Below, one piece after another: positions 1-7,998 of a stretch of 64,000 nt of DNA. The translations under genes were made by a program, and so were the position numbers. Numbering within the stretch: the stretch's first letter is position 1; each line of letters starts with the position of its first letter. Below the pieces are notes generated by a model. It was not told the DNA's origin. It saw only the letters and a program-made list of their open reading frames with translations, and made no database searches. The stretch is from CAYQJL01 sp964573295 (GTDB lineage Bacteria; Eisenbacteria; RBG-16-71-46; CAIMUX01; WJJG01), in contig CAZNJE010000010.1 of NCBI GenBank assembly GCA_964573295.1, positions 1-64,000 on the forward strand, read 5' to 3'.

Positions 1-111
1 CGATAGAATCCCAGGATTCAACATGGTGGCGTGAGATGAACATTGCACTGTCGAGCTGGGATGCGGCAACCATCTATGACATAGGGATGCCGCCCCATCC
101 GCACCATCGGC
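1..111. other. window edge, no gene seen
   Basis: This short stretch lies downstream of the beta-helix gene that ends at 112 on the minus strand. I see no open frame with a ribosome binding site and no clear hairpin. Any gene here would be cut by the window edge. Confidence 0.4.
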
Positions 112-1740
112 TTAGCGCAGTATGATCGCACGACCCCGCCCGGTCACCTCTCCTTCGACGCTCAGCTGAAGCAAGTAGACCCCATTCCGAAGTGAGGAGC
201 CGTCACTACCGATTCCGTCCCAGTCGAGCCTGTGGGAACCCGGTGTGATCATCCCCTCGAAGACGTCGGCCACCCGGCGTCCGCTTAGATCGAATGCCTC
301 AATCCGCGCGAAGGCCGTGCGGTTTGTTGGATTGGTCATCTGCAGGTGCACGAAGCCTCGGGAGGGTGAAGCCACGCGCAACTCGGATCCCGCCTCTGCG
401 AACCAGGAGTCGTCCACGGCCTGGAAGGCGCAGCCGGTTGGCAGGGCGCCGATGAGGTCGCACTCCGGATTTGGAGGCGTGTTCGGGGCGCAGGGCGAAC
501 CTTCATGGAGCTTCAAGCTGTCATTGGAGACGTCACAGAAGAGAGGGTTCTCTGAGATGTTCCCGTTGATCCCATACTGGTCCTCTACCGTCTCAATCCA
601 ATCCCCGTCGACATTGCCGTAGAGATCGCAACAGATCAGGGTCATGCTATTTCCAGGATCGACCATGACGGCTTCGCCGTCAGGGCTGAAGGCAACTATG
701 GTATTCTCCACAATGACGCTACCAGGATCCTCGCCGGCTGAGTAGATCCCGGCACCTTCTTCGCTTGCTGAGTTACCCACCAGCGTACAATTGCGGATGG
801 TCGGGTGCGACTCCCAGGAGTCAATACCTCCAGCCCACGGGGCGGAGTTACGAATAAAGACGCAGTCGGAAATCAGCGGGTCCGATTCGCTGCCGAATAC
901 CCCCAGCGCCCCGCCGACGACGCCGGCCGTATTTTCCAGAAACAGGCAATTGGTCACCGTGGCATCGTTGACATGCATACCTCCAAACCACATGTCGCTG
1001 TGGTTCCCCACAAAGACGCAATCGGTGATGGTGGGATCACCGCTGACTGTCTTGAGCCCGGCGCCGTAGTTTTCGGACATGTTCCCTTCAAAGTAGCACC
1101 CACTAACAAAGGTGTCACAGTCCTGAAGCTGTAGTCCACCGCCGTACCTCGCCTCATTCTCATAGAATTCGCAGTCTATGATGCTGGAGTAGTTTGATAC
1201 CGTGAAGCTAATGGCACCGCCTTGCTGCTCAAGGGATACGTTCTCACGGAACTCGCATCCCACAATGCTTGGAGAGGCGTGTGTGACACAAATCGCTCCG
1301 CCGTTGCTCGGCGTAATGTTTCGGTAGAAGAAGCAGTTCTTGATAACCGGTCGGCTCCAGCCTGTGAGGTAGATCGCGCCTCCAAAGAAGGTCGCCGTCC
1401 CATTGATCATGCCGATTCCCTGGATGGTCAACTCGGAGCTCGAACTGCCATCGAGTCGGAAAGCACGAAACGCTTGCTCGCCGTCAATCAGGCATGTCTT
1501 GGGGTTGTCACTGAGGGACATGATGACCAGGTCTTTGCTTCCGGGTTCTAGCTCTCGATTCCCAGGGCCGCTGAAGACCCCATCTTCCAGAGCGATGGTA
1601 TCTCCGTCAGCCGCAGCGACGATGGCTTCGTATAGGTTGGGATAATCGCCTGAGCCATCAGGAGCGACGAGAATCAGCTCCCCGCTGGCTGTGCCGACCA
1701 ACCCGACCAACGCCATATACGAGAGCACTATGCGCCACAT
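112..1740 (-). CDS. secreted right-handed parallel beta-helix protein with FlgD-like C-terminal domain
   Basis: A 542-residue predicted secreted protein. The start is placed at the ATG at 1738-1740 because a purine-rich site (AAGGGGGA) precedes it and the protein then begins directly with a signal peptide (MWRIVLSYMALVGLVGTASG). A slightly longer frame starts at 1773. Residues about 25-420 show short repeating turns of the type 'I.nC.F..N.a..gGgi', typical of pectate-lyase-like right-handed beta-helices that bind or cleave polysaccharide. No catalytic residues can be assigned. The last 85 residues form a FlgD/T9SS-like Ig domain (FDLSGRRV, then NGVYLLQL) and the protein ends in hydrophobic residues plus Arg (AIILR). 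It is divergent from the propeller gene at 1972. Exact substrate unknown; it may be a surface adhesin rather than an enzyme. Confidence 0.85.
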   Translation of the reverse strand: MWRIVLSYMALVGLVGTASGELILVAPDGSGDYPNLYEAIVAAADGDTIALEDGVFSGPGNRELEPGSKDLVIMSLSDNPKTCLIDGEQAFRAFRLDGSSSSELTIQGIGMINGTATFFGGAIYLTGWSRPVIKNCFFYRNITPSNGGAICVTHASPSIVGCEFRENVSLEQQGGAISFTVSNYSSIIDCEFYENEARYGGGLQLQDCDTFVSGCYFEGNMSENYGAGLKTVSGDPTITDCVFVGNHSDMWFGGMHVNDATVTNCLFLENTAGVVGGALGVFGSESDPLISDCVFIRNSAPWAGGIDSWESHPTIRNCTLVGNSASEEGAGIYSAGEDPGSVIVENTIVAFSPDGEAVMVDPGNSMTLICCDLYGNVDGDWIETVEDQYGINGNISENPLFCDVSNDSLKLHEGSPCAPNTPPNPECDLIGALPTGCAFQAVDDSWFAEAGSELRVASPSRGFVHLQMTNPTNRTAFARIEAFDLSGRRVADVFEGMITPGSHRLDWDGIGSDGSSLRNGVYLLQLSVEGEVTGRGRAIILR

Positions 1741-1971
1741 CGAGGATCCCCCTTCATGATAAGACACTTTCACTTCTTGACCTTCAGCTCAGTACTATGA
1801 TAGCAGACCTAAGGAAAGGAGGTGAACCTTAAGCCTCCTTGAGCCGCTACCGGGGAGAGGATCTTGATTGTTCTCGCGCGGCCTCCGCCAGCCACTTTCT
1901 CTGACATCAGTGCACACCCTGAACGTGAAGCGGATACGGTTGCAATCCCAACCTGGTGCAAAGGAGGAAGC

Positions 1972-3696
1972 ATGCGGGCGCGTACTTACCTGGCGATTCT
2001 TCACTTACTCGGCCTGGCCCTGGTTCTGGTCATGGTGCCCTCGGCCAACGGGCAATGGCCCATGTTCCACAAGGACGTGCGCAACAGCGGCGTCACCGGC
2101 CATGATGGCGCCGAAAGTGACTCGACTGCCTGGAGTTATGACATATCCCACAGCGGATGGTCGAGCAGCGAGGACCTGATCTGGGCATCCCCGGTCGTGG
2201 CCGACACCTGCGTTTACGTGGCGGCTCGAAACGGCAAGGTCTACTGCTTCGGCCGTACTTGCGGCGATTCACTCTGGGCAGCCGATGTCTCCGATACCCT
2301 GTCCTCGACGCCATGCATCTCAGACGGCCATCTCTATGTCTTGGGTGGACCTACAGATCGTAGGGTCCACTGCATCGACGCTGCCGACGGCGACTCGATA
2401 TGGGCCAGCAGCCAGCTTGGCTCGTCATGGTACTATGGAGGCGGCAGGGAAGCGTGGATGGAATCCTCGCCCGTGGTCGTCGGCGACAGCGTTCTCTTCG
2501 TCGGTTCGCGCGACGGCAAGGTCTACTGCCTCGACACAGACGACGGGAGCGAGATCTGGAGCACCGAGATTGGCCTGGCCGTGGTGTCCTCCCCCGGGTA
2601 CAGCGCCAAGGAGAATCGTCTCTACGTCGGGACGGTGGAGATTCCAACCGACGGGGACATGAGCGCTGTCGTGTGCCTCGATGCCGACGACGGAGATCCG
2701 CTGTGGCGACACGTCTACGAAGAAGGGAACGACAAGGGCACCATGGGCTCCCCGCTTGTCGTCGATTCCGACGACGCGGTCTACGTTGGCGCGAACACCG
2801 TATGGGACGAATGTGATACCGGAGGAGCTCTGCTGAGATTCGCTCTCACATACACTGGCGATTCTCAGCCACCTCCCTACGGTCAACCGGAGGGACCTCT
2901 TTGGACCGCGGGAGTAGAGTGTGACGTTCGCGGAACACCCGTACTCCTGGACGGGCTCGTCTATGTCAGCACGGGCAAGGGGCTTTTCGCCTTTGATGAA
3001 GACGACGGGAGCATGGAGATCGGTACCGGACCTGGCGCGGGTGTCAAGCCAGGAGGCAATGAAGAGCTATGGTCTTCATTCGCTGTTTCAGCCAGGCATA
3101 CGGTCGCCGAGCAGGAGACGCTGCTCTTCATCGGCAACGGTGGCGCCAACTACGGCGATGGGATCTATGCGCTGGACTTGGATCTTGACACGGTCTGGAG
3201 CTATGACACCGATTGCCGCGCCTGGAGCTCGCCGGCCATTGACAACTCGCGTGTCTTCGCATGCGACAACGACGGCGGCATCTACTGCTTTGTCAATGAC
3301 TCGCAATCTGGTCGGTTGATTGCGCCCGCCGTTGACCTTGCGTCCTCCGGCGGCCCGCGTCCTGTAATCTTAGGCGATGGAACGGCAGCAATCGAGAAGG
3401 TGGCTGGACGCCGTGCAGAAGTCGCTTCTCACAATTGGCCGAACCCCTTCGCGAAGGAGACGACCATTCGCCTAACCGTCGAGACCGCCGGCAGGCAGCC
3501 CCTTGACTTGCGTGTTTACGACCTCAGCGGGCGCCTTGTCCGCACTCTCATGTCAAGCCAGCTTGTCCACGGCTCGCATTCCGTGCAATGGGATGGTCGG
3601 TGGAGCAGTGGGCGCGCCGCCGCACCCGGTATCTACTACTACCGGAGCACAGGAGCCGGGATCGAACTCACGGATACAATGATCCTGCTGCGCTGA
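1972..3696 (+). CDS. secreted PQQ-type beta-propeller protein with FlgD-like C-terminal domain
   Basis: A 574-residue predicted secreted protein. The start at 1972 is fixed by an AAGGAGG site at 1961-1967 and a signal peptide beginning MRARTYLAILHLLGLALVL and ending near SANGQ. Repeats such as 'VYVAARNGKVYCFG..CGDSLW', 'VYCLDTDDGSEIW' and 'VYVSTGKGLFAFDEDDG' mark a PQQ-like (WD40-related) beta-propeller over residues about 40-450. The last 90 residues are a FlgD-like domain (YDLSGRLVRTL, then PGIYYYRS) ending TMILLR, the same tail style as the proteins at 112 and 3865. No quinoprotein catalytic residues are evident, so a binding or scaffold role outside the cytoplasm is more likely than dehydrogenase activity. 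It is divergent from the beta-helix gene and convergent with the BNR gene. Confidence 0.85.
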   Translation: MRARTYLAILHLLGLALVLVMVPSANGQWPMFHKDVRNSGVTGHDGAESDSTAWSYDISHSGWSSSEDLIWASPVVADTCVYVAARNGKVYCFGRTCGDSLWAADVSDTLSSTPCISDGHLYVLGGPTDRRVHCIDAADGDSIWASSQLGSSWYYGGGREAWMESSPVVVGDSVLFVGSRDGKVYCLDTDDGSEIWSTEIGLAVVSSPGYSAKENRLYVGTVEIPTDGDMSAVVCLDADDGDPLWRHVYEEGNDKGTMGSPLVVDSDDAVYVGANTVWDECDTGGALLRFALTYTGDSQPPPYGQPEGPLWTAGVECDVRGTPVLLDGLVYVSTGKGLFAFDEDDGSMEIGTGPGAGVKPGGNEELWSSFAVSARHTVAEQETLLFIGNGGANYGDGIYALDLDLDTVWSYDTDCRAWSSPAIDNSRVFACDNDGGIYCFVNDSQSGRLIAPAVDLASSGGPRPVILGDGTAAIEKVAGRRAEVASHNWPNPFAKETTIRLTVETAGRQPLDLRVYDLSGRLVRTLMSSQLVHGSHSVQWDGRWSSGRAAAPGIYYYRSTGAGIELTDTMILLR

Positions 3697-3709
3697 TACG
3701 CAAAGCTGA

Positions 3710-3749
3710 GAGCCTCCTCCCTTGGGTCATATCCCGGGTGGGGAGGCTC
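3710..3749. terminator. possible bidirectional terminator hairpin
   Basis: An inverted repeat GAGCCTCC (3710-3717) and GGAGGCTC (3742-3749) lies between convergent genes. There is no T-run on either side, so this is a candidate only. Confidence 0.4.
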
Positions 3750-3864
3750 GCCCAACCGTTTGCTGGCCGACGCAGCGGGTGGCGTCATAAAGCGGATCCC
3801 GACGACCGTTTCGTTGGTTGGACCCCTCGCAGAACGCCCTACCACCAAGCAAGCGACGGCGGCA

Positions 3865-4674
3865 TCACCGAAGAACCGTGACCCGCTGCGTGGCCGTACC
3901 CGTCTCGGTCCACCATCGCACGAAGTAGACGCCGGCGCCAAGACGCAGACGGGTGCTGGCGCCCCCGCTCGCCGAGGTTCTCCCGGCCGTGTGGCGGGGC
4001 TGGCGCCACACCTGGCGGCCGGTGACGTCGTGCACCGAGACCACGCCCGCCGGCAAGTGTATCGGACCCCACGTGAGGCTGGGGCCCAAGGCAAGGGAGA
4101 GGGACGAGGCTCCGACCTCCGTCGCGGGCTCTTCTTCCACAGCCATGGCTTCCACCGAACGCGCGGCGTAGATGTTCGGCCCACTCGCCTCGCGTCCGTC
4201 GACCCAGACCGCATAGGCACCTGGCATCGGTCCCGAGCTCGTTCGCTGGTTCGCTGCCGCCGACCAGGCCGCGATCGGGTCATGATCTCCATCGAGTCCA
4301 CCTCGCGCCCGTCGTGCCAGGTGGGCCGAGTCCTGCGCGTGGGTCTCCTCTTCTGGATCGTCGTTGACCCGAACCGGTACGGAGAAGGTGACACCGGCGT
4401 CCTCAGAGCGACCGTAGTGCAGGTCGTAGTCCCACTCCGGCGCCTCGGCATGCCCCCAGATCACATGAATGCACCCGTCGTCGTCGTAGGCCACATCGGG
4501 AAACTCCTGGACGCCTTCCGGCGATGGATGGACGCGGTGGTTGACCCCGAAGTTGGCCCCGCCGTCGGCCGACTCGGCGAAGTAGACGTTGTGGGTGCCG
4601 TCCTCGTGGGCGCTCGTCCAGGCAACACCTACCCGGCCGCCGGGCCCCACGTCCAGTGAGGCCGCCGGCATCAT
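3865..4674 (-). CDS. C-terminal part of a BNR/sialidase-like secreted protein, separated by an in-frame TGA
   Basis: A 269-codon frame that directly continues the gene at 4675-5613. The codons read GGC TGA ATG ATG, so the two halves are in one frame with a single stop at 4675-4677. This half has BNR/Asp-box style repeats (e.g. FAESADGGANF, YGRSEDAGVTF) and ends with a FlgD-like domain (VHDVTGRQVW, GAGVYFVRW) and the tail RVTVLR. It has no signal peptide of its own, so as an independent protein it would stay in the cytoplasm, which is unlikely for this fold. Together the halves would make a protein of about 580 residues. Options are a nonsense mutation, a sequencing or assembly error, readthrough, or reinitiation at the ATG next to the stop. 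Confidence 0.65.
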   Translation of the reverse strand: MMPAASLDVGPGGRVGVAWTSAHEDGTHNVYFAESADGGANFGVNHRVHPSPEGVQEFPDVAYDDDGCIHVIWGHAEAPEWDYDLHYGRSEDAGVTFSVPVRVNDDPEEETHAQDSAHLARRARGGLDGDHDPIAAWSAAANQRTSSGPMPGAYAVWVDGREASGPNIYAARSVEAMAVEEEPATEVGASSLSLALGPSLTWGPIHLPAGVVSVHDVTGRQVWRQPRHTAGRTSASGGASTRLRLGAGVYFVRWWTETGTATQRVTVLR

Positions 4675-5613
4675 TCAGCCGTCGAAGAACCACGGCTCGT
4701 GACTCACCGCTACGGCCGGCAAGAAGCTGGCCCCCTGGTCTTCCGACCGGCAGGCGTAGATCCACCGTTGGGGCCAAAGGGTTGTCTGTCGCCACGCAAT
4801 GTGGACCACCCCGTTCGCGCGGCCGGCCGGCGAATCATCCGGCGCGCGGCTCGCGCCCGATACTGCGATCTTGGGTAGCGGCGGTGTGCAGGAAGGCCCC
4901 ACCGGGGCCAAATTGGCTTTCACATTCGGGCTGAATGTGACACCGTTCTCCGTGCGTGATGTGTACAGGTCGATCACGTCCTCTCCGTTTCGGAAGTCGC
5001 ACCAGACCAAATGCGCGCCACCCTCGGGCACTCCCGCTATGGCCGGCCAATGGCGATCCCCGGTGTCGGCGTCGCTCACTCGCACGGGGGGCTCGAAGGA
5101 TTGCCCTTGATCGGTCGAACGCGTGCAGTAGATCTGCCCCACCTCTCCGGTCATCCAGGCCGTGAAGGCGACATAGACGATGCCCCAGCCGTCGACGGCC
5201 ACCTGGGGCCACTGCAGCAGAAGCAGATTCTGGTCTCGTTCGGGAGAGAAGCCTTCTTCTGAGCTCTGGGGTCCGAACGCGTCCACGCGCACCTCGGACT
5301 CGAAGGTCAAGCCGTCATCGAAGGATCGGGCCAGGTAGGCCGAGCCGGTACCGTGCCGCCAGTCTTCCCAGACGACGTAGAGGATACCCTGTGGGGAGAA
5401 GGCCGCGCTTGGCCGGTCCTGCTGGTATGCGTCACCGGCATGATTGACGCGGACGTTCGGACCGAACATCGGGCCGCCGGCCAGTGCGAGAGGGGTGAGT
5501 GGACATGGCACACTCAGGATGCCGGCCGCAACGAGCGCCCGCCAGGGGATGTGTCGATGCAGAATGCTTGCGCGCATCCTTCCGCGGCCCTGATCACGAC
5601 GTTTCGCGTGCAC
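4675..5613 (-). CDS. N-terminal part of a BNR/sialidase-like secreted protein, ending at an in-frame TGA
   Basis: A 312-codon frame with a signal peptide (core about WRALVAAGILSVPCPLTPLALA) followed by BNR/Asp-box repeats such as LARSFDDGLTF, CTRSTDQGQSF, TSRTENGVTF and CRSEDQGASF, each about 55-65 residues apart. This is the beta-propeller architecture of sialidases and other exported carbohydrate-binding proteins; the sialidase Arg triad cannot be assigned. The start is uncertain: a GTG at 5613 has a GGGAAG site, and an in-frame ATG at 5577 has GGAAGG too close to it. The frame stops at TGA 4675-4677 after the residues WFFDG and resumes at once in the same frame with more repeats, so the natural gene was probably 3865-5613. 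Confidence 0.7.
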   Translation of the reverse strand: MHAKRRDQGRGRMRASILHRHIPWRALVAAGILSVPCPLTPLALAGGPMFGPNVRVNHAGDAYQQDRPSAAFSPQGILYVVWEDWRHGTGSAYLARSFDDGLTFESEVRVDAFGPQSSEEGFSPERDQNLLLLQWPQVAVDGWGIVYVAFTAWMTGEVGQIYCTRSTDQGQSFEPPVRVSDADTGDRHWPAIAGVPEGGAHLVWCDFRNGEDVIDLYTSRTENGVTFSPNVKANLAPVGPSCTPPLPKIAVSGASRAPDDSPAGRANGVVHIAWRQTTLWPQRWIYACRSEDQGASFLPAVAVSHEPWFFDG

Positions 5614-5728
5614 TGCGCTTCCCGGCTGATTGCGCTTTCCGGATGACTACGCTTCCCCAACGAGAAGCATCGCCGATTCGTTCCGCCGCCGGAAAACCGA
5701 TTCCGGGCGCCTCGTCCGCCCGGGCACC

Positions 5729-6379
5729 TCATCCGAAGATCGACGTCAACACCGGCCGCGCCCAATCATCGACCAGGAAGGTGAGCCGGCCGATCAGCAG
5801 CGAGATACGGCCCATCACCGTGTAGCCGAAGCTGGCGCCGAAGGAAATCATCAAAAACCAGATGCCGATCCGGGAAGCAACCTTCAAAGGCCCCTTGTGC
5901 GGGCTCGAGAAGAAGAAGTAGATCAGCACCGTCACGACCCCAACGATGACGACCAGATTGCCGATCAGCTGATTGAAGCCCACCCCGACGAGAGGAAGCA
6001 TCGTCCCCTTCGCCTGTGGAATGATCTCACCGTGGATGCGTTGGATCAGGTTCACACCGATGTAGTAGCCGATGTAGACGGCCAGCGACCAGTTTGCCAC
6101 CCAGGCCAGCTTGGGCACATAGCGCAGGTACAGGATGAGGCCCAGGGCGAAGGGGATCAGCAACGACCAATGCCCGCTGAAGTCACTGAATAGCGGCCGG
6201 AACAGATTCGGCTCCAGCGTATTGAGCTTCGCCAGCCCCACGTAGTAGCCGAAGGAAATCCCGGCGAAGATGCTTTCGGCCAACCGGTACAAGACATTGT
6301 CCCGGTAAAGGAAGCTGAAGACGAACAGGGTCAAGAAGGCCGCGATCCACGTTCCGATGCCGGGCAACTGCAGTTCCAT
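5729..6379 (-). CDS. uncharacterised polytopic membrane protein (last gene of membrane cluster)
   Basis: A 216-residue protein with about six hydrophobic segments (for example WIAAFLTLFVFSFLY, LLIPFALGLILYLRY, LVVIVGVVTVLIYFFF, IGIWFLMISFGASFGYTV). Its ATG overlaps the stop of the preceding gene by one base (TAATG), so the two are very likely translationally coupled. I do not recognise the family. It forms a tight minus-strand block with the genes at 6379, 7258 and 7999. The conserved spacing and coupling suggest the four encode subunits of one membrane complex. No catalytic motif or metal-binding cluster is visible. Confidence 0.8.
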   Translation of the reverse strand: MELQLPGIGTWIAAFLTLFVFSFLYRDNVLYRLAESIFAGISFGYYVGLAKLNTLEPNLFRPLFSDFSGHWSLLIPFALGLILYLRYVPKLAWVANWSLAVYIGYYIGVNLIQRIHGEIIPQAKGTMLPLVGVGFNQLIGNLVVIVGVVTVLIYFFFSSPHKGPLKVASRIGIWFLMISFGASFGYTVMGRISLLIGRLTFLVDDWARPVLTSIFG

Positions 6380-7236
6380 TACTTCGCCCCCTTCTTGCTA
6401 CGCCCCACGAGCAGGAACATCACATTGCCAAAGAGAATGAAGAAGATGATCACCAGGTGGACGATCGACTGGACGTCCATCCCCTTCGTGGCCGTCCGCG
6501 TGAGCCCTGCATACTGCGGGTAGGCTCGCTCGACGAGCTCTTCGTACTCCGAGGCGCCCTTCATCCCGCCGATGACACCCAGCGCCTGGCCGGCTTCCAT
6601 GAAGGCGTAGTATTTCGGGGCCGAAACGGCGGTCGTGCCGATCGCAACGTCCACACCAAACTGGGCGTTGACCAGGTTGACCCACCACTCGCCCAGAATG
6701 CTGGTCGCCAGCGAGATCACCATCTCGACGTCTTCGTAGTTGCGGACCTTCTCCATCAACGGAATCTCATCGATGGGCGTGCCCTTGGCATCGGCCGGGT
6801 AGAGCACCTTGATGTTGTCGCCCATGAGCTTCATCGCCGCCTGGGCGCCATCCTTGTAGCCCAGGTTGACGTAGTCCCGGCCCTCGAGGGCCTCGACATC
6901 GGTGTCGAGCTGGCGCATGCGGGCAATGGCCATCTCGACCCCACCCAGCGGGAACAGCGAAACGCCGATCACCTTGACGCCCTTGCGGATGCAGTGGCGC
7001 ATGATGGCATCGGCCATCGGATGGAGCTCGGGACCATCGGAGGGCCCGTAGTCGAAGGAAAGAATGATGGAGTCGCCTTCCTTCATGCTTTCGACCCGGT
7101 TGAACACCGCCGCCACCGGCGGCGAGACCGTGACCCCCAGGCCGATCGGCTTGATGATCGGGATGATGGCTCCCAGGAAGACCAGCGCGAAGATGATCCG
7201 CCGGTCCACGAACAACAGTTTCTGCGCCCACTGCAT
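6379..7236 (-). CDS. uncharacterised membrane-anchored protein with a large soluble domain between two TM helices
   Basis: A 285-residue protein. An N-terminal helix (FALVFLGAIIPIIKPIGLGV) and a C-terminal helix (SIVHLVIIFFILFGNVMFLLVG) flank a soluble domain of about 200 residues. The domain begins 'KEGDSIILSFDYGPSDGPEL' and alternates beta-strands and helices (GVKVIGVSLF, YVNLGY, VEMVISLAT), like a Rossmann-type fold. The theme of a single TM, 'EGD.(V/I)' and an alpha/beta ectodomain is loosely reminiscent of PgsW at 54630, but I cannot show homology by eye. The start ATG at 7236 has an AAAGGAC site. It is followed by a one-base overlap into the next gene. Function unknown. Confidence 0.8.
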   Translation of the reverse strand: MQWAQKLLFVDRRIIFALVFLGAIIPIIKPIGLGVTVSPPVAAVFNRVESMKEGDSIILSFDYGPSDGPELHPMADAIMRHCIRKGVKVIGVSLFPLGGVEMAIARMRQLDTDVEALEGRDYVNLGYKDGAQAAMKLMGDNIKVLYPADAKGTPIDEIPLMEKVRNYEDVEMVISLATSILGEWWVNLVNAQFGVDVAIGTTAVSAPKYYAFMEAGQALGVIGGMKGASEYEELVERAYPQYAGLTRTATKGMDVQSIVHLVIIFFILFGNVMFLLVGRSKKGAK

Positions 7237-7257
7237 GGCGTGTTCGTCCTTTCTTCC

Positions 7258-7896
7258 CTAGCTCTTGCCCAGGTACGGCCGTTCGATGCCCACCAGCACG
7301 CGAATCGACATCGAGGCCGCGCCCAGGGCAGCGCCGATGATGATGCCGCGCTGGGCCGCCGTGTTGGGGAACTGCATCAGCCATTCCGCGACGTCCGCCG
7401 AAACCGGAATCATCGCCTGCCCCAGCGGGATGCGCCCGACCATGATGATGAGGGCGCCTATCAAGAGAAGCGTGGCCTCCACGTTGCGCACCCGGAAGGC
7501 GCGGTAGGAGGCCGAGGCCACGTAGAACGCCAGGAGGGAGAACATGGTCGCCTGCATCGGCGAGTACATGTTCTGGAATACCCAGGTGAACGGATAGAGG
7601 CTGCCGTCCTCCCGCTCGCCCTGCCGCCCGAAGAGGCCGAAGGAGGCCATGATCGTGAAGGACAGCAGGATGATGATGCTGAAGATCCATCCCTTCTGCC
7701 GCCGGCGCACCTTGGCGAGGTTGACCTGGATCATGCTGATGATCCCCAGCAGGAGGGCAAAGCTGGCGATGATCACCATCCACTCATCGAGCTGGGTGTT
7801 GAACCAGTTGTTGATCGTCCGATCCGGCAAGAAGAAGGCGATCACGGGAAGCAGACCGGCCACAACGGCCAGCATGATCGGAACCTGTCGTTTCAT
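7258..7896 (-). CDS. uncharacterised polytopic membrane protein of the DUF6754-linked cluster
   Basis: A 212-residue protein with about six predicted TM helices (IMLAVVAGLLPVIAFFLP, WMVIIASFALLLGIISMI, GWIFSIIILLSFTIMASF, TMFSLLAFYVASASYRAF, EATLLLIGALIIMVGRI, and a final segment near IIIGAALGAASMSIRVLVG). The start at the ATG 7894-7896 is preceded by AAGGGA; a TTG at 7914 would be an alternative with no better site. It lies 21 bp upstream of the 6379-7236 gene and about 100 bp downstream of the DUF6754-like gene, so a single transcript is likely. I do not recognise the family. Confidence 0.8.
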   Translation of the reverse strand: MKRQVPIMLAVVAGLLPVIAFFLPDRTINNWFNTQLDEWMVIIASFALLLGIISMIQVNLAKVRRRQKGWIFSIIILLSFTIMASFGLFGRQGEREDGSLYPFTWVFQNMYSPMQATMFSLLAFYVASASYRAFRVRNVEATLLLIGALIIMVGRIPLGQAMIPVSADVAEWLMQFPNTAAQRGIIIGAALGAASMSIRVLVGIERPYLGKS

Positions 7897-7998
7897 CGTC
7901 TGTCCCTTCCGCAAACAAGAACCGCGGACTGTCTCTGTAGCGGCCTGGCCGCGCGCTTCTGGGCACGGACTCTCCGTGCGACGCGGCTGGCGGATTCC

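Noticed and set aside
3865..5613. general recoding of TGA in this organism
   Set aside because: TGA ends many intact genes here (e.g. hemA, hemC, hemB, pgsB, the glycosyltransferase), so it is a normal stop codon.
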